Assembly: GCA_947627115.1 (NCBI GenBank)
Contig: CANQUQ010000002.1
Location: 62,001-126,000 of the forward strand
Direction: 5' to 3'
DNA length: 64,000 bases
Origin: an uncultured Acetatifactor sp.
GTDB taxonomy: Bacteria; Bacillota; Clostridia; Lachnospirales; Lachnospiraceae
In this document: positions 1 through 8,822 of the stretch, one piece after another
Numbering within the stretch: position 1 is the first letter of the stretch
Layout: every line of letters begins with the position of its first letter
Notes under the pieces: generated by a model
What the model was told of the DNA's origin: nothing
The model's input: only the letters and a program-made list of their open reading frames with translations
Databases searched by the model: none
Position numbers and translations under genes: made by a program

Positions 1-4
1 ATAC

Positions 5-880
5 TTAAGACTCCGGATCCATAATTTTTGTCAGTCGCGCCGCAAACTCAGGATCCATCTGATCCATGATCTTTGCCCGGTCTTCCGGCGTCAGGGCCTC
101 CATGATCTTCGCGGCCAGATCCATATTGTCGGTCATCTGCTCCAGGACTCCCGCGGCGGCCTTGGGCTTCATCTCGGAGAAGGACTGGGCGTAGGTCTGG
201 AACTCCGCGCTCTCCTCCGACTGGTCCACGACCTGCTTGTAGAGAGCCTCCGCCGTGGCAGGATTCATCTCCTCATACCACTTTCTGTACTCCTCCGCGC
301 CGGGCCCCTTCTCGGCGTATACTACCTCCTCATAGAACTCCTGCTGTATCCGCTGAAATTCCACCTGTGTCTTTTCAAATTCCTGCAGCCGCGTCACCTC
401 CGCGCGCAGGCTTTCCAGGTCGGTATCCTTAGAGCCGTTCTCGATCTGAAGCCTCTCCAGCTCCGTCTCCAGCTCCTTGATATAATCCACCGCCTCCTGC
501 AGACTGGAATAGCCGCCGTAGCTTGCGGGATCGTTCGTCTCCGTCAGCGACACGCCGGGGAGTATCTTATTCAGCACGGGCACATCCTTCAGCACGGGGG
601 TCAGGACCGAACTGCCGAAGCCTCCGATGTCGAGCTTGACCACCACGCAGATCACGGCGAGCCACAGCAGCACGATAAAGGCCGTTGCGGCAAAGGTCAC
701 AAGACCGTTGCTCTCCTCGTCCTCGTCCAAAGCCTTCTCCTGCTTGGCGATCTCCTTGGCGCGGCGCCTTGCCTCCTTCCGCTGATCCTTCTGTTCCTTT
801 TTCAGCTGCTTTTTCTCGTTTTCTATTCTGGCCTTTTCCGCCTGCGCCGCCTGGGCCTCCGCCGTCAATTCCTTTGCCAT
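5..880 (-). CDS. ylxF: Flagellar MotE/YlxF-like membrane protein with MgtE-N domain
   Basis: This is a 291-residue protein encoded directly behind fliJ, the place where Bacillus subtilis carries ylxF. A lysine-rich charged N-terminus (about 1-55) leads into one membrane segment (about 60-85). A long coiled coil follows (about 125-185), then a C-terminal helical domain (about 225-291) that resembles the MgtE intracellular N domain, with repeated acidic loops such as LTPEDRAKIMDQMDPE. Proteins of this MotE/YlxF type are thought to act near the flagellar motor or export gate, but the biochemical role is not settled. The ATG has a good GGAGAG-type ribosome site. The operon continues beyond the left edge. 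The family is fairly certain, the exact role is not. Confidence 0.82.
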   Translation of the reverse strand: MAKELTAEAQAAQAEKARIENEKKQLKKEQKDQRKEARRRAKEIAKQEKALDEDEESNGLVTFAATAFIVLLWLAVICVVVKLDIGGFGSSVLTPVLKDVPVLNKILPGVSLTETNDPASYGGYSSLQEAVDYIKELETELERLQIENGSKDTDLESLRAEVTRLQEFEKTQVEFQRIQQEFYEEVVYAEKGPGAEEYRKWYEEMNPATAEALYKQVVDQSEESAEFQTYAQSFSEMKPKAAAGVLEQMTDNMDLAAKIMEALTPEDRAKIMDQMDPEFAARLTKIMDPES

Positions 881-900
881 GTCCTCTCTCCTGCGGCGGC

Positions 901-1374
901 CTACACCGGCACGCCGTCCTTCCTGCTCTCACTTCTGCGCTGACCGTACACATAGCTGGTCAGCTCGTCCACTTCCTTGCCCTCGCGCCGGTTCTCCTCT
1001 GTCATGAACTGACCGAAGGCCTTTTCCTTCAGGTTCTCATGCGTCTTGCGCTCCTTCATCACATCCGTGAGCTTCGCTCTGGCAAGCTCAAGATTCTGCT
1101 CCGCGGCCGCTACACGCGCCCTCTGACCGGCGATGAAGCCATCCATGCTCATGATGGCCGTCTCGTTCTCCTCAATTTCCAGCAGATTCAGCGCGCCCGA
1201 AAGAAGCTCGGCGGCTCTCGCCTCATACTCCCGCTTTCGCCGGATCAGGGCCTCCAGCTGCTCCTCCTCCCGGTCCAGAGCGGCCCTGGCCGCGGAAAAT
1301 TCCTCCTTCGCCTGAGTTTCCATTTTGTATTTTATATCCAGAATACTTTGCATGGAGTAATGAAATCGCGCCAT
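901..1374 (-). CDS. fliJ: Flagellar export chaperone FliJ
   Basis: FliJ is the soluble coiled-coil chaperone that couples the FliI ATPase to the flagellar type III export gate. The protein is 157 residues, almost wholly helical and charged, and starts with the family pattern MARFHYSMQSILDIKY. An in-frame ATG seven codons upstream is less likely, because GGGAGTGA sits at the right distance from the ATG at 1374. It lies between fliI and ylxF in the usual order. Sequence conservation in FliJ is low, so position and start pattern carry much of the call. Confidence 0.9.
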   Translation of the reverse strand: MARFHYSMQSILDIKYKMETQAKEEFSAARAALDREEEQLEALIRRKREYEARAAELLSGALNLLEIEENETAIMSMDGFIAGQRARVAAAEQNLELARAKLTDVMKERKTHENLKEKAFGQFMTEENRREGKEVDELTSYVYGQRRSESRKDGVPV

Positions 1375-1416
1375 CAGTCTCACTCCCGGTATCAAAATTT
1401 AAGGTCGCAGCACGGA

Positions 1417-2733
1417 CTATTCCGCGAAAAGCTGCTGCAGCATCTCAACGCTGGTCTCAAAATCAAATTTTTCATCCGTCTCCTGACACAGAAAAGCATT
1501 CACCGCATCGATCTTCGTGATCGCATAATCTATGGACGGATTGCTGCCGCTCTTATAGGCTCCGATATTGATCAGGTCCTCCGCCTCGTTGTAGGTGGCA
1601 AGCACCGTCTTCAGCCTGCTGGCCGCCTGCTTGTGTTCTCTGCCTGCGATCTGGCTCATGCATCTGGAAATGCTCTGCAGAATATCTATGGCGGGATAAT
1701 GGTTCTTATGCCCCAGCTTTCTGTCCAGCATAATATGTCCGTCCAGTATGCTTCTGGCGGTATCGGTAATGGGCTCGTTGAAATCATCCCCGTCCACCAG
1801 TACCGTATACAGGCCCGTGATGGATCCCTTTGCGGCACACCCGGCTCTCTCAAGGAGCTTGGGCATCTCGGAGTAAACGCTGGGCGGATAGCCTCTGCTC
1901 ACGGGAGGCTCCCCGCTGGCCAGGCCGATCTCCCTCTGCGCCATGGAAAATCTGGTGAGGGAGTCCATCATGAGCAGCACATCCCTGCCCTGATCCCGGA
2001 AATATTCCGCAATGGCCGTGGCCGTCTTCGCGGCCTTGTTGCGCTCCAACGCCGGTCTGTCCGACGTGGCGACCACCACCACGGAGCGCCTCATGCCCTC
2101 CTCACCCAGATCTCTCTCGATAAATTCCCGGACCTCACGTCCCCGCTCCCCGATCAGGGCGATCACATTGATGTCCGCTTTCGTATTTCTGGCGAACATG
2201 CCCATCAATGTGGATTTGCCCACACCGGAGCCCGCGAAGATACCGATACGCTGTCCTTTTCCCACAGTGATCAGCCCGTCCACCGCCTTCACGCCAAGGG
2301 GCAGGACCGTGTCAATGATGGCCCTGCTCATAGGATCGGGCGGAGCCGCTTCCACGAGGTAAGGCGTCCCCGACGGCTCCGTGCCGTCGACGGGCCTTCC
2401 CAGCCCGTTCAGCGTCTTTCCCAACAGCTCATCGCTTACAAGCACCCGAAGCGGATTGCCGGTATTTTCCACGATACTGCCAAGGCCGATCCCATCCACC
2501 GAATCGTAAGGCATGAGAAGCGTCTTCTTGTCTTTAAAGCCCACGACCTCCGCCATCACCGGCTGCCTGTCCTCCCCCTCCGGGAAGATGTGGCAGACAT
2601 CTCCCAGCTTTGCATCGGGTCCCGCCGATTCGATGGTCAGTCCGACTACGTTTACCACCTTTCCCATCCTTCGGATAAAGCTTTGATCCATGACATTATA
2701 ATATTTCTCAAAATCAACCACAGCCCCGCGCAA
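1417..2733 (-). CDS. fliI: Flagellum-specific export ATPase FliI
   Basis: FliI is the F1-beta-like ATPase that energises flagellar protein export at the base of the basal body. The 438-residue product has an N-terminal beta-barrel region, a Walker A motif (GIFAGSGVGKST, about residues 164-175), and the Walker B/catalytic stretch VLLMMDSLTRFSMAQRE, followed by GYPPSVYSEMPKLLERAG, which is typical of FliI rather than of F-ATPase beta. The start is a TTG with GGAGG nine bases upstream, four bases after the fliH stop, so the genes are probably coupled. The length fits the family. Confidence 0.97.
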   Translation of the reverse strand: MRGAVVDFEKYYNVMDQSFIRRMGKVVNVVGLTIESAGPDAKLGDVCHIFPEGEDRQPVMAEVVGFKDKKTLLMPYDSVDGIGLGSIVENTGNPLRVLVSDELLGKTLNGLGRPVDGTEPSGTPYLVEAAPPDPMSRAIIDTVLPLGVKAVDGLITVGKGQRIGIFAGSGVGKSTLMGMFARNTKADINVIALIGERGREVREFIERDLGEEGMRRSVVVVATSDRPALERNKAAKTATAIAEYFRDQGRDVLLMMDSLTRFSMAQREIGLASGEPPVSRGYPPSVYSEMPKLLERAGCAAKGSITGLYTVLVDGDDFNEPITDTARSILDGHIMLDRKLGHKNHYPAIDILQSISRCMSQIAGREHKQAASRLKTVLATYNEAEDLINIGAYKSGSNPSIDYAITKIDAVNAFLCQETDEKFDFETSVEMLQQLFAE

Positions 2734-2737
2734 GTGC

Positions 2738-3580
2738 TCATTCCTCCCCGGACCACGCCAACAGCATCAGCTTCTTTTTCAACTCCGCAAGCTGGGTCCC
2801 CAGACCGCAGTCAAAAATACCGTTTTCCGTCTCGATCAGACAGTCGTTCTTCCCCAGTGCAATATCCTCCAGCACATCCACCGTGTCGGAATCGGAAACG
2901 ACGCCGTTCAGAAGCTGCTGCTTCTGCGTTTCCACGTAATCATAATCCTCCCTGGATACATGGATCAGATATGTGTGTCCGCCCTCCACTCTGTGCATGG
3001 TGTTATTGATCAGATAAGTCAAAATATCCCGGCTTGCACTGAGGTCAACCCGGAAAATATGCTCGTAAACCGCCGTTATGGTATCTATGAATTTCGGCTC
3101 CAGTTCGTCTATCTGCCGCTGGTACTCTTCCTCCATCTGTCTGGCCTTCTCCTGGAACTCAAGCCTTGCGGACTCCACCTGCGCCATGGCGTTCCTCTGC
3201 CCTTCTTCGTACCCCTGCTGCCGGGCGAGCTCCATGATGCTCACCTTGTCGCTCTCCGCCTGAGCCCTTGCCTCCGACAGGATATGCTCCGCCTGAGCCT
3301 CCGCGTCCCCGATGACAGCCTGGGCATCCGCGCGGGCCTGCTCCAGCAGCGCGGCGGCATCTTCCTTTGCCGTGAGCGCACTGCTCCGATCCTCCTCGCC
3401 GTCCTCAGGCGTTTCCGCTTCCGCCGACGATCCCGGACCTGACACGGGACCGCCTCTGTCCGCCCTGACAGTTCTTGCTGCGGAAGTCTCCATGCGCTGC
3501 CGCACCAGCTCGTTCGTGTCTATCACACGCTTTTCCTCGGCCTCCACCGCAAATACCTGTTTTACCAGATTCCTAGACAA
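2738..3580 (-). CDS. fliH: Flagellar assembly protein FliH
   Basis: FliH binds FliI and regulates its ATPase activity during export. The product is about 280 residues. It has a variable acidic middle region rich in Ala, Glu and Gln (coiled coil, about 80-165) and a more conserved C-terminal part that ends in GLGTQLAELKKKL. The first possible start is a GTG at 3592 that touches the GGAG. A TTG at 3580 has GGAGG eleven bases upstream and gives the expected MSRNLVKQ beginning, so I prefer it. The gene overlaps the end of fliG. Family assignment rests on both position and C-terminal pattern. Confidence 0.9.
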   Translation of the reverse strand: MSRNLVKQVFAVEAEEKRVIDTNELVRQRMETSAARTVRADRGGPVSGPGSSAEAETPEDGEEDRSSALTAKEDAAALLEQARADAQAVIGDAEAQAEHILSEARAQAESDKVSIMELARQQGYEEGQRNAMAQVESARLEFQEKARQMEEEYQRQIDELEPKFIDTITAVYEHIFRVDLSASRDILTYLINNTMHRVEGGHTYLIHVSREDYDYVETQKQQLLNGVVSDSDTVDVLEDIALGKNDCLIETENGIFDCGLGTQLAELKKKLMLLAWSGEE

Positions 3581-4595
3581 CGATCTCGTCACCTCCGCCT
3601 CTGGAGATTACAATTTCGCCGGAATCCTCCAGTTTTCTGATAATATTGACGATCTTCTGCTGGGCTTCCTCCACATCCTTCATGCGGACAGGTCCCATAA
3701 ACTCCATATCCTCCTTGATCATAACAGCAAGACGCTTGGACAGGTTGCCAAAAATAGCATTCTGCACCTGCTCGTTGGCGCCCTTCATGGCGATAGCCAG
3801 ATCATTATTGTCCACATCACGCAGCACGCGCTGGATCGCTCTGTCGTCCAGAAGCAGCACATCCTCGAACACGAACATCTTCTTTCTGATCTCGTCGGCC
3901 AGTTCGGGCTCCTCGATCTCCAAAGTCTCCATGATGTGGCGCTCCGTTCCGCGGTCCACCGTATTGAGGATCTCCACCACTGCGTCCACGCCGCCGATAA
4001 TGGTGTAATCCTGATTTACCAGGCTTGCCAGCTTGGATTCCAGCACCTTCTCCACTTCCTTGATCACATCGGGGCTGGTGCGGTCCATCACCGCGATCCT
4101 CCTTGCAACGTCCGCCTGACGGTCGGGGGTCAGCGCCGAAATAATGGCAGCTGCCTGCGAGGGCGCCAGGTAGGAAAGTATCAGGGCGATAGTCTGAGGG
4201 TGTTCGTCCTGAATGAAGTTGATCAGCTGCGTCGCGTCCGTCTTTCGCACGAACTCGAAGGGCTTCACCTGCAGAGAAGCCGTCAGCTTGCTGATGACAT
4301 CCAGCGCCTTGTCTGTGCCCAGCGCCTTCTCCAGAAGGTCTTTCGCATAGTTGATGCCGCCCTCTGCTATGTACTGCTGCGCCAGACAGACCTCATAGAA
4401 CTCGTTGATCACATCTTCCTTCACCTGCGGCGTCACGCTCCTGGTGTTGGCGATCTCCAGCGTCAGCTCTTCTATTTCCTCTTCCTTCAGATGCTTAAAT
4501 ATCCCAGCGGACCTCTCCGGGCCCAGAGCGATCAAAAGGACTGCTGCCTTCTGTACGCCCTTGATCGGCTCTTCCTTCATGGAACCTCTAGACAT
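3573..4595 (-). CDS. fliG: Flagellar motor switch protein FliG
   Basis: FliG forms the upper ring of the switch complex and converts stator force into rotation. The 340-residue protein has the N-terminal FliF-binding domain, the middle-domain EHPQTIALILSYL motif (about residue 130), and the C-terminal torque domain with the charged helix DVLLLDDRAIQRVLRDVDN. An upstream in-frame GTG exists, but AGAGG is spaced for the ATG at 4595. It lies between fliF and fliH in the standard order. Confidence 0.97.
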   Translation of the reverse strand: MSRGSMKEEPIKGVQKAAVLLIALGPERSAGIFKHLKEEEIEELTLEIANTRSVTPQVKEDVINEFYEVCLAQQYIAEGGINYAKDLLEKALGTDKALDVISKLTASLQVKPFEFVRKTDATQLINFIQDEHPQTIALILSYLAPSQAAAIISALTPDRQADVARRIAVMDRTSPDVIKEVEKVLESKLASLVNQDYTIIGGVDAVVEILNTVDRGTERHIMETLEIEEPELADEIRKKMFVFEDVLLLDDRAIQRVLRDVDNNDLAIAMKGANEQVQNAIFGNLSKRLAVMIKEDMEFMGPVRMKDVEEAQQKIVNIIRKLEDSGEIVISRGGGDEIVV

Positions 4596-4622
4596 ATCCA
4601 CACCTCTTTTCCTTCACGGGCC

Positions 4623-6236
4623 CTAGTCCCAATCCTCATTCAGCCAGTTGCGGAGCAGATTTGCCGCCGCTTCCGGATTCTCATCCACAAATTTTTCTAT
4701 CAGGAGGCGTGTCTCCGATTTGGATTCCAGATCGATGTCCTCCAGAGTGCTCTCGGCGGTAGACTGGAGCATGTTCTCCACAGACAGCTCCTCCTCTTCC
4801 TCCGTGCTCTTTTTGGCGCGCATGCTGCGCAGCACCACGAACGCCAGAAGTCCCAGGATCAGCAGGATCATCAGTACGCTCAACAGCGTGCTGGTATCGC
4901 TCGCGGACCAGCCCTCCTCGTCGTAGAACACAGGCGTCTCGTAGGCGATGATACTGATCTTGTCACGGCTGATCCCCGTCGCATTTGCAACGATATCATA
5001 CAGGTTTTCATCCACATTCATCAGCACGTCCGCGCTGTTGTTGTCCTTGAACTCCTCCCAGGTAATGCCGCCGTCCAGAAGCCCCTGCCGCTTGACATTC
5101 TCCTCGTGATACTCCCGGTAGGATATCATGGCAATGGCGACGGAGGAACCGTCATAATCCACACCGCCCTGCGGACTGACCCAATGCTCCATGCTCTCGT
5201 TCGGCAGGAACTGCTCCTCAAGCTCTGTCACATTGGACTGGGTGTCGCTGTAATCCGGCCATACATATGTATTGTTATTATTGGAATCATCATTGGAATC
5301 CGTTCCCGGAACGCCGCCTACGCCGCCGGTGCTTTCGCTCTCGTACTCTCTGCGCTCGGAGTGAAGGCCCTCTGTGTAGCCCTCATTCGCGTAATATTCA
5401 TGCACAGTCTTCTCATACTCTTCATAATCCAGCTGCAGATGGCTCACCACAGTGACCTGCCGGAACTGATTCGTTCCCAGGAGCACTCTCTTTACCTGAT
5501 TCGCCACCATGGACTCCGCCTGATTCTGCAGTTCAAGCAGGGAGTGGGCATTGCCTGCGGAGGTATAATCGTCGCCGCCGGCGAACAGGACATTGCCGTC
5601 CTGGTCCAGTATGGTGATGTTCGCCGTGTTCGCGTTCCCCAGGCAGGTAGCCGCCGCTTTTGCCATGGCCGCGGCATTTGCGGAGGAGAACGGGCCGTTC
5701 AGGGTCAGCTGGATGTAAGCCGAGCTGTCCTCCTGCTGGGCGATCAGCGTGCCGTTCTGAGGCGGGACATCCAATATTACCACCACGTCGTCCACGGCGC
5801 TGATGACCGAAAAGGTCTCCTCCAGCTCAGCCTCCTTGAATTCCTTGTACTGCTTTTCGCGGTCGGAGGCCGTAGTGGACATGCTTGTGTCCATAAAATC
5901 GGACAGTTTTGGGTCGTTTGTGGTATACCCGGAGGATGCCAGCGCATACCTTGCCAAGGTCTGCTGACCGGTCTCTACCTCAATGGTCAGCAGGTCGTTG
6001 GACTCCCTGTGCCTGACGCCCGCACCGTCCAGAATATCCATCACCTGCGCCGCCTCCGCAGAGGTCTCGCAGGTCCTGATCTCCACATACTTGGGCCTTG
6101 AAAACAAATAAATGATAAGGGCAAAGGTGAAAATTACCACCGCCGTGATTGAAACGATGATCGTTTTCTGCTTGGAGGTGAACTTATTCCACCACTCCAA
6201 TATTTTTGCCGCTATTTCTTTCAGCCTGTCAATCAT
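4623..6236 (-). CDS. fliF: Flagellar MS-ring protein FliF
   Basis: FliF builds the MS ring in the cytoplasmic membrane and is the platform for basal-body assembly. The 537-residue protein has a membrane helix near residues 24-46 and a long extracytoplasmic part with the YscJ/FliF-type ring-building motifs, including an Asn/Asp-rich linker near 305-325. A second membrane helix lies at about 445-466. The cytoplasmic tail ends in LLRNWLNEDWD, the FliG-binding end. The ribosome site GAGGGAG precedes the ATG. Confidence 0.97.
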   Translation of the reverse strand: MIDRLKEIAAKILEWWNKFTSKQKTIIVSITAVVIFTFALIIYLFSRPKYVEIRTCETSAEAAQVMDILDGAGVRHRESNDLLTIEVETGQQTLARYALASSGYTTNDPKLSDFMDTSMSTTASDREKQYKEFKEAELEETFSVISAVDDVVVILDVPPQNGTLIAQQEDSSAYIQLTLNGPFSSANAAAMAKAAATCLGNANTANITILDQDGNVLFAGGDDYTSAGNAHSLLELQNQAESMVANQVKRVLLGTNQFRQVTVVSHLQLDYEEYEKTVHEYYANEGYTEGLHSERREYESESTGGVGGVPGTDSNDDSNNNNTYVWPDYSDTQSNVTELEEQFLPNESMEHWVSPQGGVDYDGSSVAIAMISYREYHEENVKRQGLLDGGITWEEFKDNNSADVLMNVDENLYDIVANATGISRDKISIIAYETPVFYDEEGWSASDTSTLLSVLMILLILGLLAFVVLRSMRAKKSTEEEEELSVENMLQSTAESTLEDIDLESKSETRLLIEKFVDENPEAAANLLRNWLNEDWD

Positions 6237-6281
6237 GGCATTTCTCCCTCAGTAGTCTGGTCTCCGCACATGCATGCAGCG

Positions 6282-6617
6282 CTAGATCTGCATCTGCATG
6301 ATCTCCCGGTAAGCCTCCAGGAATCTGTCGCGGACCGCCACCGTATACTGCAGAGCCGTGGATGCCTTCTGCAGAGAGATCATCAGGTCATGAGTGTTCT
6401 CCGTCTCGCCCAGCGCGAACCTGATCTCTTCATCCTCCGCGTCGGACAGATAGCTGTTGGTGGTCTTGATATTGTCGATCGCAGTATTCAAAAAGGAGTC
6501 GAACAGTGTACCGTTTGCCTTCTCGTCCTTCTCCGCAAGCATGCCGGTCAGCGATGCCGCATCCAGAGAAGCTCCTCCCGTCACCCCGGTCAATCCCATA
6601 ATTGCCGATAGCTCCAT
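6282..6617 (-). CDS. fliE: Flagellar hook-basal body protein FliE
   Basis: FliE joins the MS ring to the rod. The 111-residue protein has the family C-terminus, with a helix that ends in FLEAYREIMQMQI and the preceding stretch MISLQKASTALQYTVAVRD. GGAGGGAAA lies directly in front of the ATG. It follows flgC and precedes fliF, the normal order. Confidence 0.95.
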   Translation of the reverse strand: MELSAIMGLTGVTGGASLDAASLTGMLAEKDEKANGTLFDSFLNTAIDNIKTTNSYLSDAEDEEIRFALGETENTHDLMISLQKASTALQYTVAVRDRFLEAYREIMQMQI

Positions 6618-6662
6618 TTTCCCTCCGTCCTGCCGCCGCAGCGGCGCAAAGCAGTCTTAAAA

Positions 6663-6696
6663 CAAGCGGGCCTGCTTGTTTGGTTCAGGCCGCTTG
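6663..6696 (-). terminator. Stem-loop between flgC and fliE, possible attenuator
   Basis: On the minus strand, CAAGCGGCCTG can pair with CAGGCCCGCTTG apart from one bulged base, and four Ts follow. The gene order continues through it, so it is more likely a partial terminator or an mRNA-stability hairpin than a full stop. Confidence 0.4.
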
Positions 6697-6721
6697 GATT
6701 CTTACATGTACATGTGTGAAA

Positions 6722-7174
6722 TTAGCTTCTTCCCAGCTCCAGTCCCTGCAGCGCCATGGACTTGCTCGCGTTGAAGGCTGTGGCATTGGCTTCATACGCC
6801 CGGCTGGCATCGATCAGGTTGGTCATCTCGGTAATGATGTTCACGTTCGGATATGTAACATAACCGTTCTCGTCTGCGTCGGGATGAGAGGGATCGTACA
6901 CCATGTTCATCTCCGTCTCATTATCCTCATAGACACCGGTGACTTTTACACCGTGTCCGGTATATCCGTGGCTATATGCGGCGTCGCCCAAAATACGGCT
7001 GAAGGAGGTCTGTCCTCCCTTTTCCGCAAAGGTGACCACCTTCCTGCGATAGGGCGTCCCGTCGGCGGTGCGGGTGGTGTTGGCGTTCGCCACATTCTCC
7101 GATATGATGTCCATACGGTATCTCTGTGCGGTCAGACCGGACGCGCTGATATTAAAGGCAGAAAACATACTCAT
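6722..7174 (-). CDS. flgC: Flagellar basal-body rod protein FlgC
   Basis: FlgC is a proximal rod subunit of the flagellar basal body. The 150-residue product begins MSMFSAFNISASGLTAQR and has the N-terminal rod motif SENVANANTTRT. It ends in the matching helical region EMTNLIDASRAYEANATAF. Both termini are the conserved rod-family helices. GGAGG lies eight bases before the ATG. Confidence 0.97.
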   Translation of the reverse strand: MSMFSAFNISASGLTAQRYRMDIISENVANANTTRTADGTPYRRKVVTFAEKGGQTSFSRILGDAAYSHGYTGHGVKVTGVYEDNETEMNMVYDPSHPDADENGYVTYPNVNIITEMTNLIDASRAYEANATAFNASKSMALQGLELGRS

Positions 7175-7224
7175 AATGCATTCCTCCGTTTCTCTGTGCA
7201 GCTCTGCGCAGCTGATCTACGCTG

Positions 7225-7614
7225 TTACTGCATCACCGTCTTCAGATTCTGGAACTCCTGATTGATGCCGGAGATCAGTCCCTGATACTTCAGTTGGTTC
7301 TCCGCCAGCATGACCTGTTCGTTCTCAGGGTCTACGTTATTGCCGTCCAGGCGGTAGGAAAAGCTGCCGTAATCCGTGTACGGCCGGCCCTGCAGCCTGT
7401 CGAGCTTTACCTCGGAGACCTTTTGGTCCATCGCCTTGTACCGGCTCCGCCCCAGCTCCGTTTTCAGCACGGACTCGAACGCCACATCCTGCCTCTTATA
7501 GCCCGGAGTGTCCTTATTCGCAATATTGTTGGATATGGCCTCATTCCGAAGCCAGCTGGCGTCCGCCGCCTTGTCCAGGACTCTGATGTAGTCAAATACA
7601 TTCGTCTGAATCAT
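7225..7614 (-). CDS. flgB: Flagellar basal-body rod protein FlgB
   Basis: FlgB is the most membrane-proximal rod subunit and the first gene of this flagellar operon. The 129-residue protein carries the rod signature ISNNIANKDTPGYKR near residues 27-41. The ribosome site AAAGGAGAAGG is strong. It lies directly downstream of codY, as flgB does in Bacillus subtilis. Confidence 0.97.
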   Translation of the reverse strand: MIQTNVFDYIRVLDKAADASWLRNEAISNNIANKDTPGYKRQDVAFESVLKTELGRSRYKAMDQKVSEVKLDRLQGRPYTDYGSFSYRLDGNNVDPENEQVMLAENQLKYQGLISGINQEFQNLKTVMQ

Positions 7615-7640
7615 ATCCTTCTCCTTTCCCGCTCTATTAT

Positions 7641-7668
7641 ATTATAAAGATTTTCCGCAAAAATACAA
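7641..7668 (-). promoter_or_regulatory. Predicted SigA-type promoter of the flgB flagellar operon with a CodY-box-like spacer
   Basis: A perfect -10 (TATAAT, 7641-7646) lies 16 bases from a weak -35 (TTGTAT, 7663-7668), about 27 bases before flgB. The spacer and -35 edge contain TTTTTGCGGAAAATC (7649-7663), which matches 10 of 15 positions of the CodY consensus AATTTTCWGAAAATT. I saw no SigD-type GCCGATAA. The promoter is plausible, the CodY site is weak. Confidence 0.5.
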
Positions 7669-7753
7669 TACATTTTGAGGTATTTTTTCGGTATGCACAA
7701 CATTTGGTATTTATTTGGCATTATTTCCCGTAAGGACATCCCGAAAAAGCACA

Positions 7754-7787
7754 AAAGGGACTTATTGAGTTTTCAATAAATCCCTTT
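7754..7787 (-). terminator. Rho-independent terminator of codY
   Basis: A 15-pair stem (AAAGGGATTTATTGA pairing with TCAATAAGTCCCTTT) has a four-base loop and is followed on the minus strand by TTTTGTGCTTTTT. It separates codY from the flagellar operon. Confidence 0.85.
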
Positions 7788-7869
7788 ATCCATGCCCTGC
7801 GGCATTGCCCTCCAGCATTGCCTTACGGCATTCAAATCCGTTTTCTATTCTGTTGTCCCGCGGGAACCG

Positions 7870-8655
7870 TCAGCGGCCGTTCTGGCGCTTCAGCTGTTCT
7901 ATCTCGTCGAATACCACGTCGTTCAGCACCTTTATGTAGGTCCCCTTCATGCCGGAAGACCGGGATTCGATCACGCCCGCGCTCTCGAACTTCCGAAGGG
8001 CGTTCACGATGACACTTCTTGTGATCCCCACGCGGTCCGCTATCTTGCTGGCTACCAGAATTCCCTCCATACCGCCCAGCTCGTCAAAAATGTGAGTGAT
8101 CGCCTCCATCTCCGAGAAGGACAGCGTGCTGATGGCCGATTTCACCACCGCGATCTTGCGGCTCTCCTCGGCGCTCTCCTCATTCACGGCCCGCAGCATC
8201 TCAAGTCCCACCACTGTCGTTCCGTACTCGCAGAGGATGATATCGTCAATGTCATACTGCCTGTCGCACTTGTAGATGAAAAGGGTCCCCAGTCTCTCTC
8301 CGGCGATCTCGATGGGAGTAATGATCGCCTGGAACCTTTTGGTATCGGTGCTCTCAAAGCCCAGTGTCGCCAGATTCACATTTTCCTTGGTGGACAAAAT
8401 GCCCAGCAGGCGCTCGTTCAGCATGGGATCGATAAAACCGCCCACATTCTCATCTATCAGCTCCGTAATGGATTCAATACTCTCCGACTTCCCAACGCCC
8501 AGGACTTTTCCCTTGCGGCTGATCACCAGAACATTGGAGCTCACGATCTCTCTCATCACCTTGCAGATATCGTTGAAAACTACTTTACTGGAGTTGTTAT
8601 TGTGTAATAGCTTACTGATCTTTCTGGTCTTATCCAACAGCTGTACACTGCTCAT
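7870..8655 (-). CDS. codY: Global transcriptional regulator CodY
   Basis: CodY is a GTP- and branched-chain-amino-acid-sensing repressor of stationary-phase genes in Firmicutes. The 261-residue form has the N-terminal GAF ligand domain and the C-terminal winged helix with ASKIADRVGITRSVIVNAL as the recognition region (about 203-221). The frame is open further upstream, but GGAGG lies nine bases before the ATG at 8655. The start MSSVQLLDKTRKI also matches the known family length (259 in B. subtilis). It is followed by the flagellar operon, a known arrangement in which CodY represses motility genes. Confidence 0.97.
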   Translation of the reverse strand: MSSVQLLDKTRKISKLLHNNNSSKVVFNDICKVMREIVSSNVLVISRKGKVLGVGKSESIESITELIDENVGGFIDPMLNERLLGILSTKENVNLATLGFESTDTKRFQAIITPIEIAGERLGTLFIYKCDRQYDIDDIILCEYGTTVVGLEMLRAVNEESAEESRKIAVVKSAISTLSFSEMEAITHIFDELGGMEGILVASKIADRVGITRSVIVNALRKFESAGVIESRSSGMKGTYIKVLNDVVFDEIEQLKRQNGR

Positions 8656-8746
8656 CCCCATATTCCTCCGTCCTTCAGTCCGCGTCGGATCCTGCCTTCG
8701 GCGCATCCCCGACCGGCACGTTCCTGTGTCGGCACAGATGCTCCTC

Positions 8747-8764
8747 ATTCACACCTGCGTGAAT
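8747..8764. promoter_or_regulatory. Inverted repeat at the codY transcription start
   Basis: ATTCAC and GTGAAT are separated by six bases and lie two bases downstream of the codY -10 element, over the expected start point. It could be an operator or an mRNA 5' hairpin. No regulator can be named. Confidence 0.35.
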
Positions 8765-8766
8765 AC

Positions 8767-8795
8767 ATTTTAACATAATTAAAACAATATGACAA
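8767..8795 (-). promoter_or_regulatory. Predicted SigA promoter of codY
   Basis: TTGTCA (8790-8795) and TAAAAT (8767-8772) are separated by 17 bases, about 110 bases before the codY ATG and in an AT-rich gap after topA. Confidence 0.6.
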
Positions 8796-8822
8796 TGTAC
8801 AAACAGTAATTTTTTTACTTTT

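Noticed and set aside
685..3009. Very long plus-strand open frame opposite the flagellar genes
   Set aside because: It lies antisense to ylxF, fliJ and fliI, which have clear family motifs. The translation is rich in Arg, Pro, His and Leu without domains, as expected for a GC-rich antisense frame. Similar antisense frames at 3312-6101, 13209-15179 and 39413-42184 were rejected for the same reason.
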